Part shown: positions 50,781-59,460 of the stretch, piece by piece
Layout of the letters: every line of letters begins with the position of its first letter
Position numbering within the stretch: position 1 is the stretch's first letter
Origin: Faecalibacterium prausnitzii
Lineage (GTDB): Bacteria; Bacillota; Clostridia; Oscillospirales; Ruminococcaceae
Assembly: GCF_019967995.1 (NCBI RefSeq)
Contig: NZ_CP065377.1
Span: 62,001 to 126,000 of the forward strand
Length of the DNA: 64,000 nucleotides
Reading direction: 5' to 3'
The notes under the pieces: model-generated
Seen by the model: only the letters and a program-made list of their open reading frames with translations
What the model was told of the DNA's origin: nothing
The model's database searches: none
Position numbers and translations under genes: made by a program

Positions 50781-51548
50781 ATGATCAAGAAATGGAGCGT
50801 CAGCTACCCCGCTGTCAACGGCACCGAGCAGCGCCGTGTTTATGTCTATCTGCCCACCATGTACGAAGCCGACCCGGACCGCCGGTATCCGGTGCTGTAC
50901 ATGTTCGACGGCCAGAATGTCTTTTTTGACGAAGACGCCACCTTCGGCAAGAGCTGGGGGCTGGCAAACTATCTGGACTACACCGACACGCCGCTCATCG
51001 TGGCGGCGGTCGAGTGCAACGCCGGGCCGAACAACGAGCGTCTGGTGGAGTATTCGCCCTACCGCTTCGATGATCCGACCTACGGTCACTTTGACGGCAA
51101 GGGGGCTGCGACCATGAGCTGGTTCATCCACCGGTTCAAGCCCTTCATCGACCGCAATTTCCGCACCCTGCCCGACCGGGAGCACACCTTCATCGGCGGC
51201 AGCTCGATGGGCGGTCTGATGAGCCTGTATGCCCTGCTGAACCACAACGACGTTTTTGGCCGTGCGGCGGCTCTGTCGCCATCCATCTGGGTCTCGCCGG
51301 AAAAGCTCAGCGGTCTGTTGGGCCGCGCGAAGCTGGAGCCGGGCACCGTGCTCTACATGGACTACGGCTCCCGCGAGATGGGCAACCACGAGGGAATGCG
51401 CAAGGACTTTGCCGATATGTGCAGCAAGGTCATGATCCGCGGCATCCACCTGACCGCCCGTCTGGTGCCCGGCGGCACCCACAGCGAAGCCAGCTGGGAA
51501 AAGCAGCTGCCGTTCATGATCCATACCCTGATGTACGAACTGGATTGA
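50781..51548 (+). CDS. Alpha/beta-hydrolase esterase (enterochelin-esterase-like)
   Basis: 255 residues from the ATG at 50781 with GAGAGGGACC ahead; TTG at 50763 is an alternative. The body fits the esterase D/Fes-like group: RVYVYLPTMYEADPDRRYPV, LYMFDGQNVFFD, nucleophile Ser in FIGGSSMGGLMSLYALL, and the His in VPGGTHSEASWEKQ. No signal peptide. The next gene, 32 bp downstream, encodes another hydrolase and then an ATP-grasp ligase, so the three probably act on one ester- or amide-linked metabolite. Confidence 0.82.
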   Translation: MIKKWSVSYPAVNGTEQRRVYVYLPTMYEADPDRRYPVLYMFDGQNVFFDEDATFGKSWGLANYLDYTDTPLIVAAVECNAGPNNERLVEYSPYRFDDPTYGHFDGKGAATMSWFIHRFKPFIDRNFRTLPDREHTFIGGSSMGGLMSLYALLNHNDVFGRAAALSPSIWVSPEKLSGLLGRAKLEPGTVLYMDYGSREMGNHEGMRKDFADMCSKVMIRGIHLTARLVPGGTHSEASWEKQLPFMIHTLMYELD

Positions 51549-51580
51549 CCCGACGACCCGATTATAAGGAGGGACCCACG

Positions 51581-52333
51581 ATGGAAATGCAGTATTTTAA
51601 GGATTACAGCCCCGCGCTCGGCCGCGAGATGGAGTGCAAGGTCTACGGCCACGCCGGCCGGCCGATGCTCTACATCCCCTGCCAGGATGGCCGGTTTTTT
51701 GACTTCGAGGGCTTCCACATGGCCGATACGCTGGCCCCGTGGATCGAGTCCGGCCAGGTGATGGTCCTCTCCATCGACACCATCGACAAGGAGACCTGGT
51801 CCGACACGAACGGCGACCCCTACTGGCGCATCCGCCGCTATGAGCAGTGGATCCGCTACATCGTGGAGGAAGCCGTGCCCAAGATCCGCCACATCGCCCG
51901 CGAGCGGAACGGCTGGAACGACGAACCGGGCGTCATCGCCTTTGGATGCAGTCTGGGCGCGACCCATGCCGTCAATCTGTATCTCCGCTTCCCGAACATC
52001 TTCTGCGGCTGTCTGGCCCTCAGCGGCATCTACACTGCCCACTACGGCTTCGGCGATTATATGGATGAGCTGGTCTATATGAACTCCCCGGTGGATTATA
52101 TGGTCAACTTCCCGGAGGACCACCCCTATATGGAGCTGTTCCGGAACCAGAAGGCCGTCATCTGCTGCGGTCAGGGCGACTGGGAGCAGCCGGACACCAC
52201 CTGGTATCTCAAGCGCATCTTTGAGGCCAAGCACATCCCCATCTGGGTAGACCTGTGGGGCCACGATGTCAACCACGACTGGAACTGGTGGTATCAGCAG
52301 GTCGTGTATTATATGCCCTACATTCTGGGCTGA
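51581..52333 (+). CDS. Alpha/beta-hydrolase family esterase, second
   Basis: 250 residues from the ATG at 51581 behind AAGGAGGGA; the longer frame overlaps the first esterase. The nucleophile elbow is AFGCSLGATHAVNLYLRF, and the His lies in LWGHDVNHDWNWWYQQV near the end, a distinctive aromatic-rich tail. FFDFEGFHMADTLAPWIESG resembles a group of uncharacterised bacterial esterases often found with ATP-grasp genes. Function unknown. Confidence 0.8.
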   Translation: MEMQYFKDYSPALGREMECKVYGHAGRPMLYIPCQDGRFFDFEGFHMADTLAPWIESGQVMVLSIDTIDKETWSDTNGDPYWRIRRYEQWIRYIVEEAVPKIRHIARERNGWNDEPGVIAFGCSLGATHAVNLYLRFPNIFCGCLALSGIYTAHYGFGDYMDELVYMNSPVDYMVNFPEDHPYMELFRNQKAVICCGQGDWEQPDTTWYLKRIFEAKHIPIWVDLWGHDVNHDWNWWYQQVVYYMPYILG

Positions 52334-52400
52334 ACGCCCCTCGCAGAGGGATGGGTGGAAAGTATAGCGTATCAAAAGAAAGAGGAATCAACAAGACACC

Positions 52401-53771
52401 ATGAGCAATTTTATCTTTATCTCTCCGAACTTCCCGACGAACTACTGGCAGTTCTGCCGGGAGCTGAAAAACGATGGCATGAACGTTCTGGGCATCGGCG
52501 ACCAGCCGTATGATGAGCTGAAGCCGGAGCTGAAGGCCAGCCTGAACGAATACTATAAGGTCGGCAGCCTCGAAAATTACGACGAGGTCTACCGCGCCGT
52601 GGCGTTCTTCGCCTTCAAGTATGGCCGCATCGACTGGCTGGAATCCAACAACGAATACTGGCTGGAACGCGACGCCGCCCTGCGCACCGATTTCCACATC
52701 ACCAGCGGCTTCCAGACCGAGGATATGCCCCGCATCAAGTACAAGAGCAAGATGAAGGAGTATTATCAGAAGGCCGGCATCGCCACCGCCCGCTACCACA
52801 TGGTGGACGATTTCGAGGGCTGTAAAAAGTTCATCGACGAGGTGGGCTATCCGGTCGTCGTCAAGCCGGACAACGGCGTCGGCGCGTCCGATACCCACAA
52901 GCTCTCCGATGACGAGGAGCTGCGCAGCTTCCTGATCTACAAGAGCGCCCACCATGCCGACGTCTCCTACATCATGGAGGAGTTCGTCCGCGCCGAGGTC
53001 AACAGCTACGATGCCATCATCGACGGCAGCGGCAACCCCATCTTTGAGGCGGGCAACGTCAGCCCGATGTCCATCATGGACATCGTGAACAACGACGACA
53101 ACTCCATCTACTACATCATCAAGGACCTGCCCGACGATACCCGCGCCGCAGGCCGTGCCGCCGTCAAGAGCTTCGGCGTCAAGAGCCGCTTTGTCCACTT
53201 CGAGTTCTTCCGGATGACGGAAGATCAGACCAGCATGGGCCAGAAGGGCCAGATCGTGGCGCTGGAAGTCAACATGCGCCCCTGCGGCGGCTTTACGCCC
53301 GATATGATCAACTTTGCGCGCTCCACCAACGTGTACAAGATCTGGGCCGATATGATCGCCTTCGGCGGCACCGATATGCCGGTGGGCGAGCACTATTACT
53401 GCCCGTTTGCGGGCCGCCGCGACGGCAAGCACTTCGTGTACAGCCACGAGCAGCTGATGCAGAAGTATCAGGCCAACATGCGGATGGTGGACCGCATCCC
53501 CGACGCCCTCTCCGGTGCCATGGGCAACCAGATGTACGTCGCCACCTTCTCCACCTTTGAGGAGATGGAGCAGTTCTATGCCGACGTTCTGGCCGTGACC
53601 GATGCCGACAACGACACCGTTCAGAGGGAACTGAGCGAGGTGCTGGCCCTCGGCGAGCCTGCCGCCACTACGGCCCTCACCAGAAAGCCGAACCTCTCCC
53701 CCGCCGTCAAGCCCACCACGGCCGTGACAAAGACCACGACCAGAGCGGTGACGAAGACGAAAAAACACTGA
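52401..53771 (+). CDS. ATP-grasp ligase
   Basis: 456 residues. The N-terminal pre-grasp domain (FIFISPNFPTNYWQFCRELK) is followed by the ATP-grasp core: YPVVVKPDNGVGASDTHKLS is the phosphate-binding loop with Lys, YIMEEFVRAEVNSYDAIID is the lid and hinge, and ALEVNMRPCGGFTPDMINFA is the Mg-binding end with Glu and Asn. These enzymes join an acyl phosphate to an amine or thiol. The last 30 residues are Thr/Lys-rich, basic and probably flexible. Placed after two esterases, it may ligate a peptide-like or amino-acid conjugate. It is not a recognised housekeeping ligase. Confidence 0.82.
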   Translation: MSNFIFISPNFPTNYWQFCRELKNDGMNVLGIGDQPYDELKPELKASLNEYYKVGSLENYDEVYRAVAFFAFKYGRIDWLESNNEYWLERDAALRTDFHITSGFQTEDMPRIKYKSKMKEYYQKAGIATARYHMVDDFEGCKKFIDEVGYPVVVKPDNGVGASDTHKLSDDEELRSFLIYKSAHHADVSYIMEEFVRAEVNSYDAIIDGSGNPIFEAGNVSPMSIMDIVNNDDNSIYYIIKDLPDDTRAAGRAAVKSFGVKSRFVHFEFFRMTEDQTSMGQKGQIVALEVNMRPCGGFTPDMINFARSTNVYKIWADMIAFGGTDMPVGEHYYCPFAGRRDGKHFVYSHEQLMQKYQANMRMVDRIPDALSGAMGNQMYVATFSTFEEMEQFYADVLAVTDADNDTVQRELSEVLALGEPAATTALTRKPNLSPAVKPTTAVTKTTTRAVTKTKKH

Positions 53772-53785
53772 ATCCCAAGGAAAAG

Positions 53786-53822
53786 GGCCGTCCTGCCGTG
53801 CGTTGCAGGGCGGCTCTTTTTG
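53786..53822 (+). terminator. Terminator after the ATP-grasp gene
   Basis: GGGCCGTCCTGC pairs with GCAGGGCGGCTC (about 53786-53817), followed by T. Confidence 0.75.
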
Positions 53823-53973
53823 TCAGATTGCTCTAAAAACAGGACGAAAATTTTCCATATCCGATGAACTTTTCAAAAGGCGTTGACAGGAGTTTTGGAA
53901 GAGAGTAAGATGAGAAAAAATGGATGGCTTGTTTTGGGGAGTTGTCCATAAAAACAAAATGGAGGAATGAACT

Positions 53974-54906
53974 ATGCGTATGATGAAACGTGTTGCAGTC
54001 AGCATTTTGGCGGCGGCAATGGCTCTGTCTCTGATGACTGCCTGCGGTGGCGGTGATGCCCCCAGCGCTCCGGAAACGCCGAGCAATCCGGGCACTTCGC
54101 AGGGCGAAGAAAAAAAGGACGATAGCACCGGCGGCAAACCGGAGGACAAGAAAGACGACGAAAAGAAAGACCCGCCCGCAGAGAGCAAGCCGGAAGACAA
54201 GAAAGACGAAGAAGTGGCAGATGGCTCGACGATCGAATTCAACAAGAGCCGCACCTATAAGTGGGCGCTGGAATATAGGTCTGCGCAAAAAGTATACATC
54301 AAGGTGGAACCGGTAAAACCGGCCTCGCAGGATGTTGTTTGTATGGAATCGGTTGCGGATGGACGAAAGTCGTATACCAAAGTGACCTATAAAAATGGAA
54401 AGGCAGCAGAAACGCTTGTCGATTTGTCTCAAAACAATGTTGTGAATCAGTATGAACTGTATTCGAACCAGAAGATCGCGATTATGAAAAGCCATTCTGT
54501 GACAGTAACGAATCCGGATGATAACACAGTTCTTGATCCTGAGACGAATTATACTGTGAAGAAGACCACGCGTGTCATCAATGCGGTCCCTTATTACACG
54601 GAAGCAATCACGATGGAAGATAAGGATGCGAAGAGGACGGAGACCCAGATGTTCTGCTATGACAATACGGGCAGTCTGGTGTATTTGGTTTCTTCTCCGG
54701 ATACGGCGGATGAACAGATCGTTCACATTCAGTGCAGTAAGTCGATCCCGGATTCTGCGATCCTGAGCATTCCGAATGGCTGGAGTGTCTATACGGTTAC
54801 GTACGGTGCAAGCTATAACGATAAGACTGTAAAAGACCAGAACGGTCATGAACTGACAGACGAAGAAAAGGAAGCTCTTGAGAAGAAGATCGGCGGAACC
54901 ATCTGA
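53974..54906 (+). CDS. Predicted surface lipoprotein, function unknown
   Basis: 310 residues after GGAGGA. The lipoprotein signal peptide (RVAVSILAAAMALSLM, then TAC, Cys near 26) precedes a charged linker rich in Lys, Asp, Glu and Pro (about 30-78) that likely spans the cell wall. The rest appears beta-rich (EYRSAQKVYIKVEPV, GRKSYTKVTYKNGK, SLVYLVSSPDTADEQIVHIQ) without a known motif. Single gene with its own terminator. The DNA is less GC-rich than its neighbours. Confidence 0.7.
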   Translation: MRMMKRVAVSILAAAMALSLMTACGGGDAPSAPETPSNPGTSQGEEKKDDSTGGKPEDKKDDEKKDPPAESKPEDKKDEEVADGSTIEFNKSRTYKWALEYRSAQKVYIKVEPVKPASQDVVCMESVADGRKSYTKVTYKNGKAAETLVDLSQNNVVNQYELYSNQKIAIMKSHSVTVTNPDDNTVLDPETNYTVKKTTRVINAVPYYTEAITMEDKDAKRTETQMFCYDNTGSLVYLVSSPDTADEQIVHIQCSKSIPDSAILSIPNGWSVYTVTYGASYNDKTVKDQNGHELTDEEKEALEKKIGGTI

Positions 54907-54913
54907 TGAAAAC

Positions 54914-54955
54914 AAAGGCCCGAACCGGAAATCTCTGCCCGGTTTGGGCCTTTTT
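54914..54955. terminator. Bidirectional terminator
   Basis: AAAGGCCCGAACCGG (54914-54928) pairs with 54939-54953, followed by T on both strands, between the lipoprotein and toxin genes. Confidence 0.85.
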
Positions 54956-54959
54956 GTGC

Positions 54960-55298
54960 TTATCGCAGCTTCATTTTCAGGTTTCGCAGTTGGTTCAGCT
55001 GGTCACGCCGTCCATAGATGACGGCAAGGACCTGGACCCGGTGTGAGTCGGAATCCGGCCAGAAGTAGATCAGAAAATTTCGGCATAGAAGTTTCCGGAT
55101 GTTTTGTGAATGCCAGGGTTCCTCTTCGACAAGGGGTGCCCGCTGAGGCAGAAGGCTCAGAGAAGCCATGGCCTGTTCCAATGCGGTCAGGAGTGCATCT
55201 GCGGTTTCGGGTTCCAGAAGTTCATGTGCGATATGGTGGACGATGGCACGGAGCTGCTGTTCGGCCTGCGGGGTGAGCGCGACAGTATATTCCTCCAT
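54960..55298 (-). CDS. RelE/ParE-superfamily toxin
   Basis: 112 residues: VALTPQAEQQLRAIVHHIAHEL is the first two helices, then SLSLLPQRAPLVEEEPWHS, and the beta-sheet end LLCRNFLIYFWPDSDSHRVQ with VLAVIYGRRDQL, the pattern of ParE/RelE proteins that cut mRNA on the ribosome or poison gyrase. It starts 3 bp after the antitoxin gene's stop, so both are on one mRNA. Confidence 0.88.
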   Translation of the reverse strand: MEEYTVALTPQAEQQLRAIVHHIAHELLEPETADALLTALEQAMASLSLLPQRAPLVEEEPWHSQNIRKLLCRNFLIYFWPDSDSHRVQVLAVIYGRRDQLNQLRNLKMKLR

Positions 55299-55301
55299 GG
55301 C

Positions 55302-55601
55302 TCAGATCTCCGCGCGGAGCCGGGCAAAGGCCTCGTTCAAAGGGGAAGATTCTCCGCGCTTGGCCTGGTCCAGGCCGGTCTGCATCATGGCGTCAAATTC
55401 GTCACGGCTCAGAGCATCGCGGGTGGGGAGCCGGGTGGCCAGGTCCAGCGAAAATGGGATGCCGTCCCGCAGGATGACCTGACGGTACGCCATATCAATG
55501 AAGACCGAAACGGGAATGCCGAGCTGAGAAAGAATGGCTTCGGCCTGCTCCTTGATCTCTGGCTGGATGCGGGCGGTGACATTTGCGGTTTTTGCGGACA
55601 T
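55302..55601 (-). CDS. RelB/DinJ-family antitoxin
   Basis: 99 residues after AGGAGGCG. The N-terminal ribbon-helix-helix (TANVTARIQPEIKEQAEAIL, then GIPVSVFIDMAYRQVIL) binds DNA, and the C-terminal part (LSRDEFDAMMQTGLDQAKRG) is expected to wrap the toxin. It represses its own promoter with the toxin bound. A good promoter (TTGCGC 55653-55648, 17 bp, TACAAT 55630-55625) lies just upstream. Confidence 0.88.
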   Translation of the reverse strand: MSAKTANVTARIQPEIKEQAEAILSQLGIPVSVFIDMAYRQVILRDGIPFSLDLATRLPTRDALSRDEFDAMMQTGLDQAKRGESSPLNEAFARLRAEI

Positions 55602-55624
55602 AAAGATCGCCTCCTATTGCTTTT

Positions 55625-55653
55625 ATTGTACCACGATGTACTGCAATGCGCAA
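55625..55653 (-). promoter_or_regulatory. Promoter of the toxin-antitoxin pair
   Basis: TTGCGC (55653-55648), 17 bp, TACAAT (55630-55625), with short inverted GTAC repeats between the boxes as probable antitoxin sites. Confidence 0.7.
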
Positions 55654-55681
55654 TACGATAGAAGAAAGCGGAAAGCAAGGT

Positions 55682-55710
55682 TTGTCCCGCTCGGCAGAAT
55701 GTGCTATACT
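55682..55710 (+). promoter_or_regulatory. Promoter of the MYG1-like gene
   Basis: TTGTCC (55682-55687), 17 bp, TATACT (55705-55710), about 36 bp before the start codon. Confidence 0.6.
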
Positions 55711-55745
55711 GTCCTCAAAGACACTGTTGAGAATGAGGTACAGAT

Positions 55746-56573
55746 ATGAAAATTCCCGCAAATGGTTTTACACACGCTGGCAAGTTCCATGCAGACGACG
55801 TGTTTGCCACCGCGCTGCTGCAGATCGTCCGGCCGGATATCAAAATTACCCGCGGCTTTGTGGTGCCGGACGACTTCGACGGCATCGTGTATGACATCGG
55901 TTTCGGTATGTTCGACCACCATCAGGAGCCGCGCGAGACCCGCCCCAACGGCGTCCCCTATGCGGCCTTCGGTCTGCTGTGGCGGGTGCTGGGGCCGGGG
56001 CTGGTCGGTGAGCGGCAGGCACGGCTCATTGATGAAAACTTCATCCAGCCGCTGGACCTGAACGACAACACCGGCGAGCAGAACAGCCTGTGCGACGCCA
56101 TCGGCTTCTTCAACCCGGTGTGGGATTCGAAGGAAGATCAGGACACCTGCTTCTTCAAGGCCGTGGCCGTGGCCAAGCAGATCTTGGAACACCAGATCGA
56201 CAGCGCCAACGCCGTGAACCGCGCCGACGAGAAAGTCCAGCAGGCCTACAAAAATTCCCGCGACGGCATCGTCGTGCTGCCCTGTTACCTGCCCTGGAAA
56301 AACGGTCTGTACCGGACGGATGCGCTGTTCGTGGTCTACCCCAGCCAGCGCGGCGGGTGGAGCGCCCAGTGCGTGACCGACCACAAGACCAAGAAGCCCA
56401 AGCTGCCCTTCCCGCAGTCCTGGGCGGGCCAGCCGCAGGAGGTCATCGAGCAGAAGAGCGGCATCGAGGGCATCAGCTTCTGCCATGCCAGCCGCTTCCT
56501 CATCACGGCCAAGGATAAGGAAACGGCTCTTGCAGCCTGCCGTCAGGTGCTGAAAAACAACGGGAGACTGTAA
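55746..56573 (+). CDS. MYG1/UPF0160-family metal-dependent hydrolase
   Basis: 275 residues. The DHH-like metal motifs are clear: THAGKFHADDVFATALL near 9-25, YDIGFGMFDHHQEPRETRPN near 49-68 with the D-H-H, and FGLLWRVLGPGL. Human and yeast MYG1 proteins are 3'-5' RNA exonucleases, while bacterial forms are little studied and shorter. It is coupled to the next gene (one base between). Confidence 0.88.
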   Translation: MKIPANGFTHAGKFHADDVFATALLQIVRPDIKITRGFVVPDDFDGIVYDIGFGMFDHHQEPRETRPNGVPYAAFGLLWRVLGPGLVGERQARLIDENFIQPLDLNDNTGEQNSLCDAIGFFNPVWDSKEDQDTCFFKAVAVAKQILEHQIDSANAVNRADEKVQQAYKNSRDGIVVLPCYLPWKNGLYRTDALFVVYPSQRGGWSAQCVTDHKTKKPKLPFPQSWAGQPQEVIEQKSGIEGISFCHASRFLITAKDKETALAACRQVLKNNGRL

Positions 56574-56574
56574 C

Positions 56575-57435
56575 ATGAGCGCAGGAACCGAACAAGAGAC
56601 CGAAGAGCGGGCCTACGTGTATATGGTGCGGTGCGCGGGCGGCCAGCTCTATACGGGCTGGACGAATGACCCCGGTGCCCGCCTGCACGCCCACAAGACC
56701 GGCAGGGGGGCCAAGGCCACGCGGGCCATGGGGGCGGAGCGGTTCGCCTATCTGGAACGGTGCGCGGACCGGTCGGCGGCGCTGCGCCGGGAAGCGGCCC
56801 TGAAAAAGCTGCCGAAAGCGAAAAAGGAAGCCCTCTGCGCCGGGTGGGAGGAGAAGAACCTCCCCCGCCTCTCGGTGGCGTCCCGCGCCGATGCAAAGGA
56901 TATCCTGGAACTGTACAACTGGTATGTGCTGCACCACACCGCAACGTTTCAGGTCACGCCCTCCACGCTGGAAGAATACGAGGACTGGGTGGATAATACC
57001 CTGAAGGTGGCCCCGCTGCTGCTGGCGCGGGACGCAGACGGCAGGCTGCTGGGCTATGCCTGCGCTCACCGCTGGCACCCGCGCGAGGCCTACGACTGGT
57101 CGGTGGAGAGCACCATCTACTGCGCCCCGGATGCCCGCGGCTGCGGGGTGGGCACCCTGCTCTACCGCGCACTGCTGGAATTGCTGGCCGCCTGCGGCTA
57201 CTGGAACGTCTATGCACTTGTGGCCGACCCGAACCCCGCCAGCGAGCGCATCCATGCGCAGTTGGGCTTTTCCTGCGTGGGCCGCACCCCGCACACGGCA
57301 TATAAATTCGGCTGGCTGGGTCTGTCTACCTGGTGGCTGGCGCTGCGTACCGGCAACGAAAAGCCTGCCCCCGTCCGGATGGTGACGGCAGAGCAGACGC
57401 AGGCCGTGCTCTGCAAATACGGAAAAACAGAATGA
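56575..57435 (+). CDS. GIY-YIG nuclease-like domain fused to a GNAT acetyltransferase
   Basis: 286 residues. Residues about 13-92 form a UPF0213-type GIY-YIG domain (AYVYMVRCAGGQLYTGWTND, Arg in DPGARLHAHKTGRGAKATRA, and a Glu-like end). Residues about 97-265 form a GNAT domain of the phosphinothricin-acetyltransferase type (SRADAKDILELYNWYVLHHT, and the acetyl-CoA loop ARGCGVGTLLYRALLELLAA, with DPNPASERIHAQLGF). Both are usually separate small proteins. In this fusion the nuclease Tyr, Tyr-Gly and Arg positions are kept. It begins right after the MYG1 gene, so the pair is one operon. Confidence 0.88.
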   Translation: MSAGTEQETEERAYVYMVRCAGGQLYTGWTNDPGARLHAHKTGRGAKATRAMGAERFAYLERCADRSAALRREAALKKLPKAKKEALCAGWEEKNLPRLSVASRADAKDILELYNWYVLHHTATFQVTPSTLEEYEDWVDNTLKVAPLLLARDADGRLLGYACAHRWHPREAYDWSVESTIYCAPDARGCGVGTLLYRALLELLAACGYWNVYALVADPNPASERIHAQLGFSCVGRTPHTAYKFGWLGLSTWWLALRTGNEKPAPVRMVTAEQTQAVLCKYGKTE

Positions 57436-57566
57436 AACGAAACGAAGGGCTCCGGCATCTGCCGGGGCTCTTCTGCGTTTCGGAAAGCGGTGCTGAAACC
57501 TTGGCACCTGCCCGGCGGGACGGATGAAACGGCTTTCAGAATGTGCAGGAATATATACACCAGAAC

Positions 57567-57613
57567 TGCATAAAGTTTGCATAAATAATAAAATATTTGC
57601 ATAAACATGCAAA
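57567..57613. promoter_or_regulatory. Tandem ArgR-box-like palindromes
   Basis: TGCATAAAGTTTGCAT (57567-57582) and the perfect TTTGCAT-N4-ATGCAAA (57596-57613) resemble ARG boxes, about 70-100 bp before the argG promoter. ArgR would sense arginine. The match is by pattern, not tested. Confidence 0.5.
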
Positions 57614-57663
57614 GTGCCACAAACGGCACTGGAAAAGGGCAGAAGGTTTGGCGGTTTTCCGCA

Positions 57664-57691
57664 TTGACGGAAAAGCCGCGCCGCGTATAAT
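57664..57691 (+). promoter_or_regulatory. Promoter of the arginine operon
   Basis: TTGACG (57664-57669), 16 bp, TATAAT (57686-57691), about 100 bp before argG. The rest of the 350-bp gap holds no gene. Confidence 0.75.
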
Positions 57692-57789
57692 AAAAAGCGT
57701 GATAAGCAACCGAGAGATCGAGCGCACCGGGAGGGACGCCCGGTGCAGGAAAACAAAAGTGTAAGCATGAAAACAAAGGAGCGTTCATC

Positions 57790-59025
57790 ATGAAAAAGGA
57801 AAACATCAAAAAAGTCGTTCTGGCCTACTCTGGCGGCCTGGATACCTCGATCATCATTCCCTGGCTGAAGGAAAACTACAACAACTGCGAAGTCATCGCT
57901 GTCTCCGGCGATGTGGGCCAGGGCACCGAGCTGGACGGTCTGGAAGAGAAGGCCAAGAAGACCGGCGCTTCCAAGCTGTACGTTCTGGACCTGAAGAAGG
58001 ACTTCATTGAGAACTACATCTTCCCCACCCTGAAGTTCGGCGCAAAGTATGAGGACTACCTGCTGGGCACCAGCTTCGCACGTCCCTGCATCGCAAAGGC
58101 TCTGGCCGACATCGCCATCCAGGAAGGTGCCGACGCCATCTGCCACGGCTGCACCGGCAAGGGCAACGACCAGGTGCGTTTTGAGCTGACCCTGAAGGCC
58201 CTCTGCCCCGATATGGCCATCATCGCTCCGTGGCGTGAGTGGGACATCAAGAGCCGTGACGAGGAGATCGACTACGCCGAGGCCCACAACATCCCCCTGA
58301 AGATCAACCGCGAGACCAACTACTCCAAGGACAAGAACCTGTGGCACCTGAGCCACGAGGGTCTGGATCTGGAGAACCCCGCCAACGAGCCGCAGTACAA
58401 CAAGCCCGGTTTCCTGGAGCTGGGCGTCTCCCCGGAGCAGGCTCCCGATACCCCGACCTACCTCACCATCCACTTCGAGAAGGGCATCCCCACCGCCATC
58501 GACGGCAAGGAGATGGGCGCTGTGGAGCTGGTCGAGTACCTGAACAAGGTCGGCGGCGAGAACGGCATCGGCCTGCTGGATATCGTTGAGAACCGTCTGG
58601 TCGGCATGAAGAGCCGCGGCGTGTACGAGACTCCCGGCGGTGCCATCCTGTACAAGGCCATCAATGTGCTGGAGACCATCACCCTCGACAAGGAGAGCGC
58701 ACACCTCAAGGAGCAGCTGGCGCAGAAGTATGCCGACATCGTCTACAACGGCCAGTGGTTCACCCCGCTGCGCGAGGCTCTGGATGCCTTCGCCAACAGC
58801 CTGGCAAAGACCGTGACCGGCGACGTCAAGCTGAAGCTCTACAAGGGCAACATGATCAACGCAGGCGTCACCTCTCCGTACACCCTGTACGATGAGCAGA
58901 CCGCTTCCTTCGGCGAGGACGAGGATTACAACCAGGCCGATGCAGCAGGCTTCATCAACCTGTTCGGCCTGTCCATCAAGGAGCGCGCAAAGCTGTCCAA
59001 GAGCTGGCCGAAGGTCGAGGACTAA
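57790..59025 (+). CDS. argG: Argininosuccinate synthase
   Basis: 411 residues after AAAGGAG. The ATP pyrophosphatase loop [20 protein letters not shown] is at 11-30, and [15 protein letters not shown] lies near 118. It joins citrulline and aspartate with ATP to argininosuccinate, the second-last step of arginine synthesis. argH follows after a 435-bp gap that contains a dispersed repeat. The codon pattern is strongly biased, suggesting high expression. Confidence 0.97.
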   Translation: MKKENIKKVVLAYSGGLDTSIIIPWLKENYNNCEVIAVSGDVGQGTELDGLEEKAKKTGASKLYVLDLKKDFIENYIFPTLKFGAKYEDYLLGTSFARPCIAKALADIAIQEGADAICHGCTGKGNDQVRFELTLKALCPDMAIIAPWREWDIKSRDEEIDYAEAHNIPLKINRETNYSKDKNLWHLSHEGLDLENPANEPQYNKPGFLELGVSPEQAPDTPTYLTIHFEKGIPTAIDGKEMGAVELVEYLNKVGGENGIGLLDIVENRLVGMKSRGVYETPGGAILYKAINVLETITLDKESAHLKEQLAQKYADIVYNGQWFTPLREALDAFANSLAKTVTGDVKLKLYKGNMINAGVTSPYTLYDEQTASFGEDEDYNQADAAGFINLFGLSIKERAKLSKSWPKVED

Positions 59026-59158
59026 GCGGCTGAACGAAGCCAACTTTCCCCGCTGTGTGTTTTCTACACTTTCACACAGCGGTTCCAAGACCGGCAGAGT
59101 TGCCGGCGGCACCGCCGCAGGAGCGTTTTCCCCTGCGGCGGCTTTGCCGTTTTTAGAG

Positions 59159-59382
59159 CCCTCTCAGTCTCGCTTCGCTCGCCAGCTCCCCCAAAGGGGG
59201 AGCCTTTGGCAGACCGGGAATGTCTGAGCAGGCTGAAAAATCGCTGCGGTTCGTAAAATACATCGCTCCGTTCTCAAGGTGAACAGCGCCTCGGCCGGTT
59301 TTGGACGAAGGAATGTCTTCCCGACATGCCAATGCCTCTCACTTTGGGAGAGGTGGCAGCGCGTGAGCGCTGACGGAGAGGG
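59159..59382. repeat. Dispersed MITE-like repeat, copy B, between argG and argH
   Basis: About 224 bp with the same inverted ends as 49083-49329 (CCCTCTCAGTCTCGC, AAAGGGGGAGCC-type hairpin, then GGGAGAGGTGGCA and GACGGAGAGGG). The inner part differs more. Its hairpins may affect how much argG transcript reaches argH. No gene inside. Confidence 0.78.
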
Positions 59383-59460
59383 CAAGCCCGACTGAGAGGT
59401 TGTACGAAGGACCGCGTTATAAATAGATGTGTTACAATCGAGATAAAAGGAACAGGAACT

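Noticed and set aside
56503..59112. 869-codon open frame opposite the GIY-YIG/GNAT and argG genes
   Set aside because: It is long only because the opposite genes are codon-biased. It crosses several real genes and a promoter.
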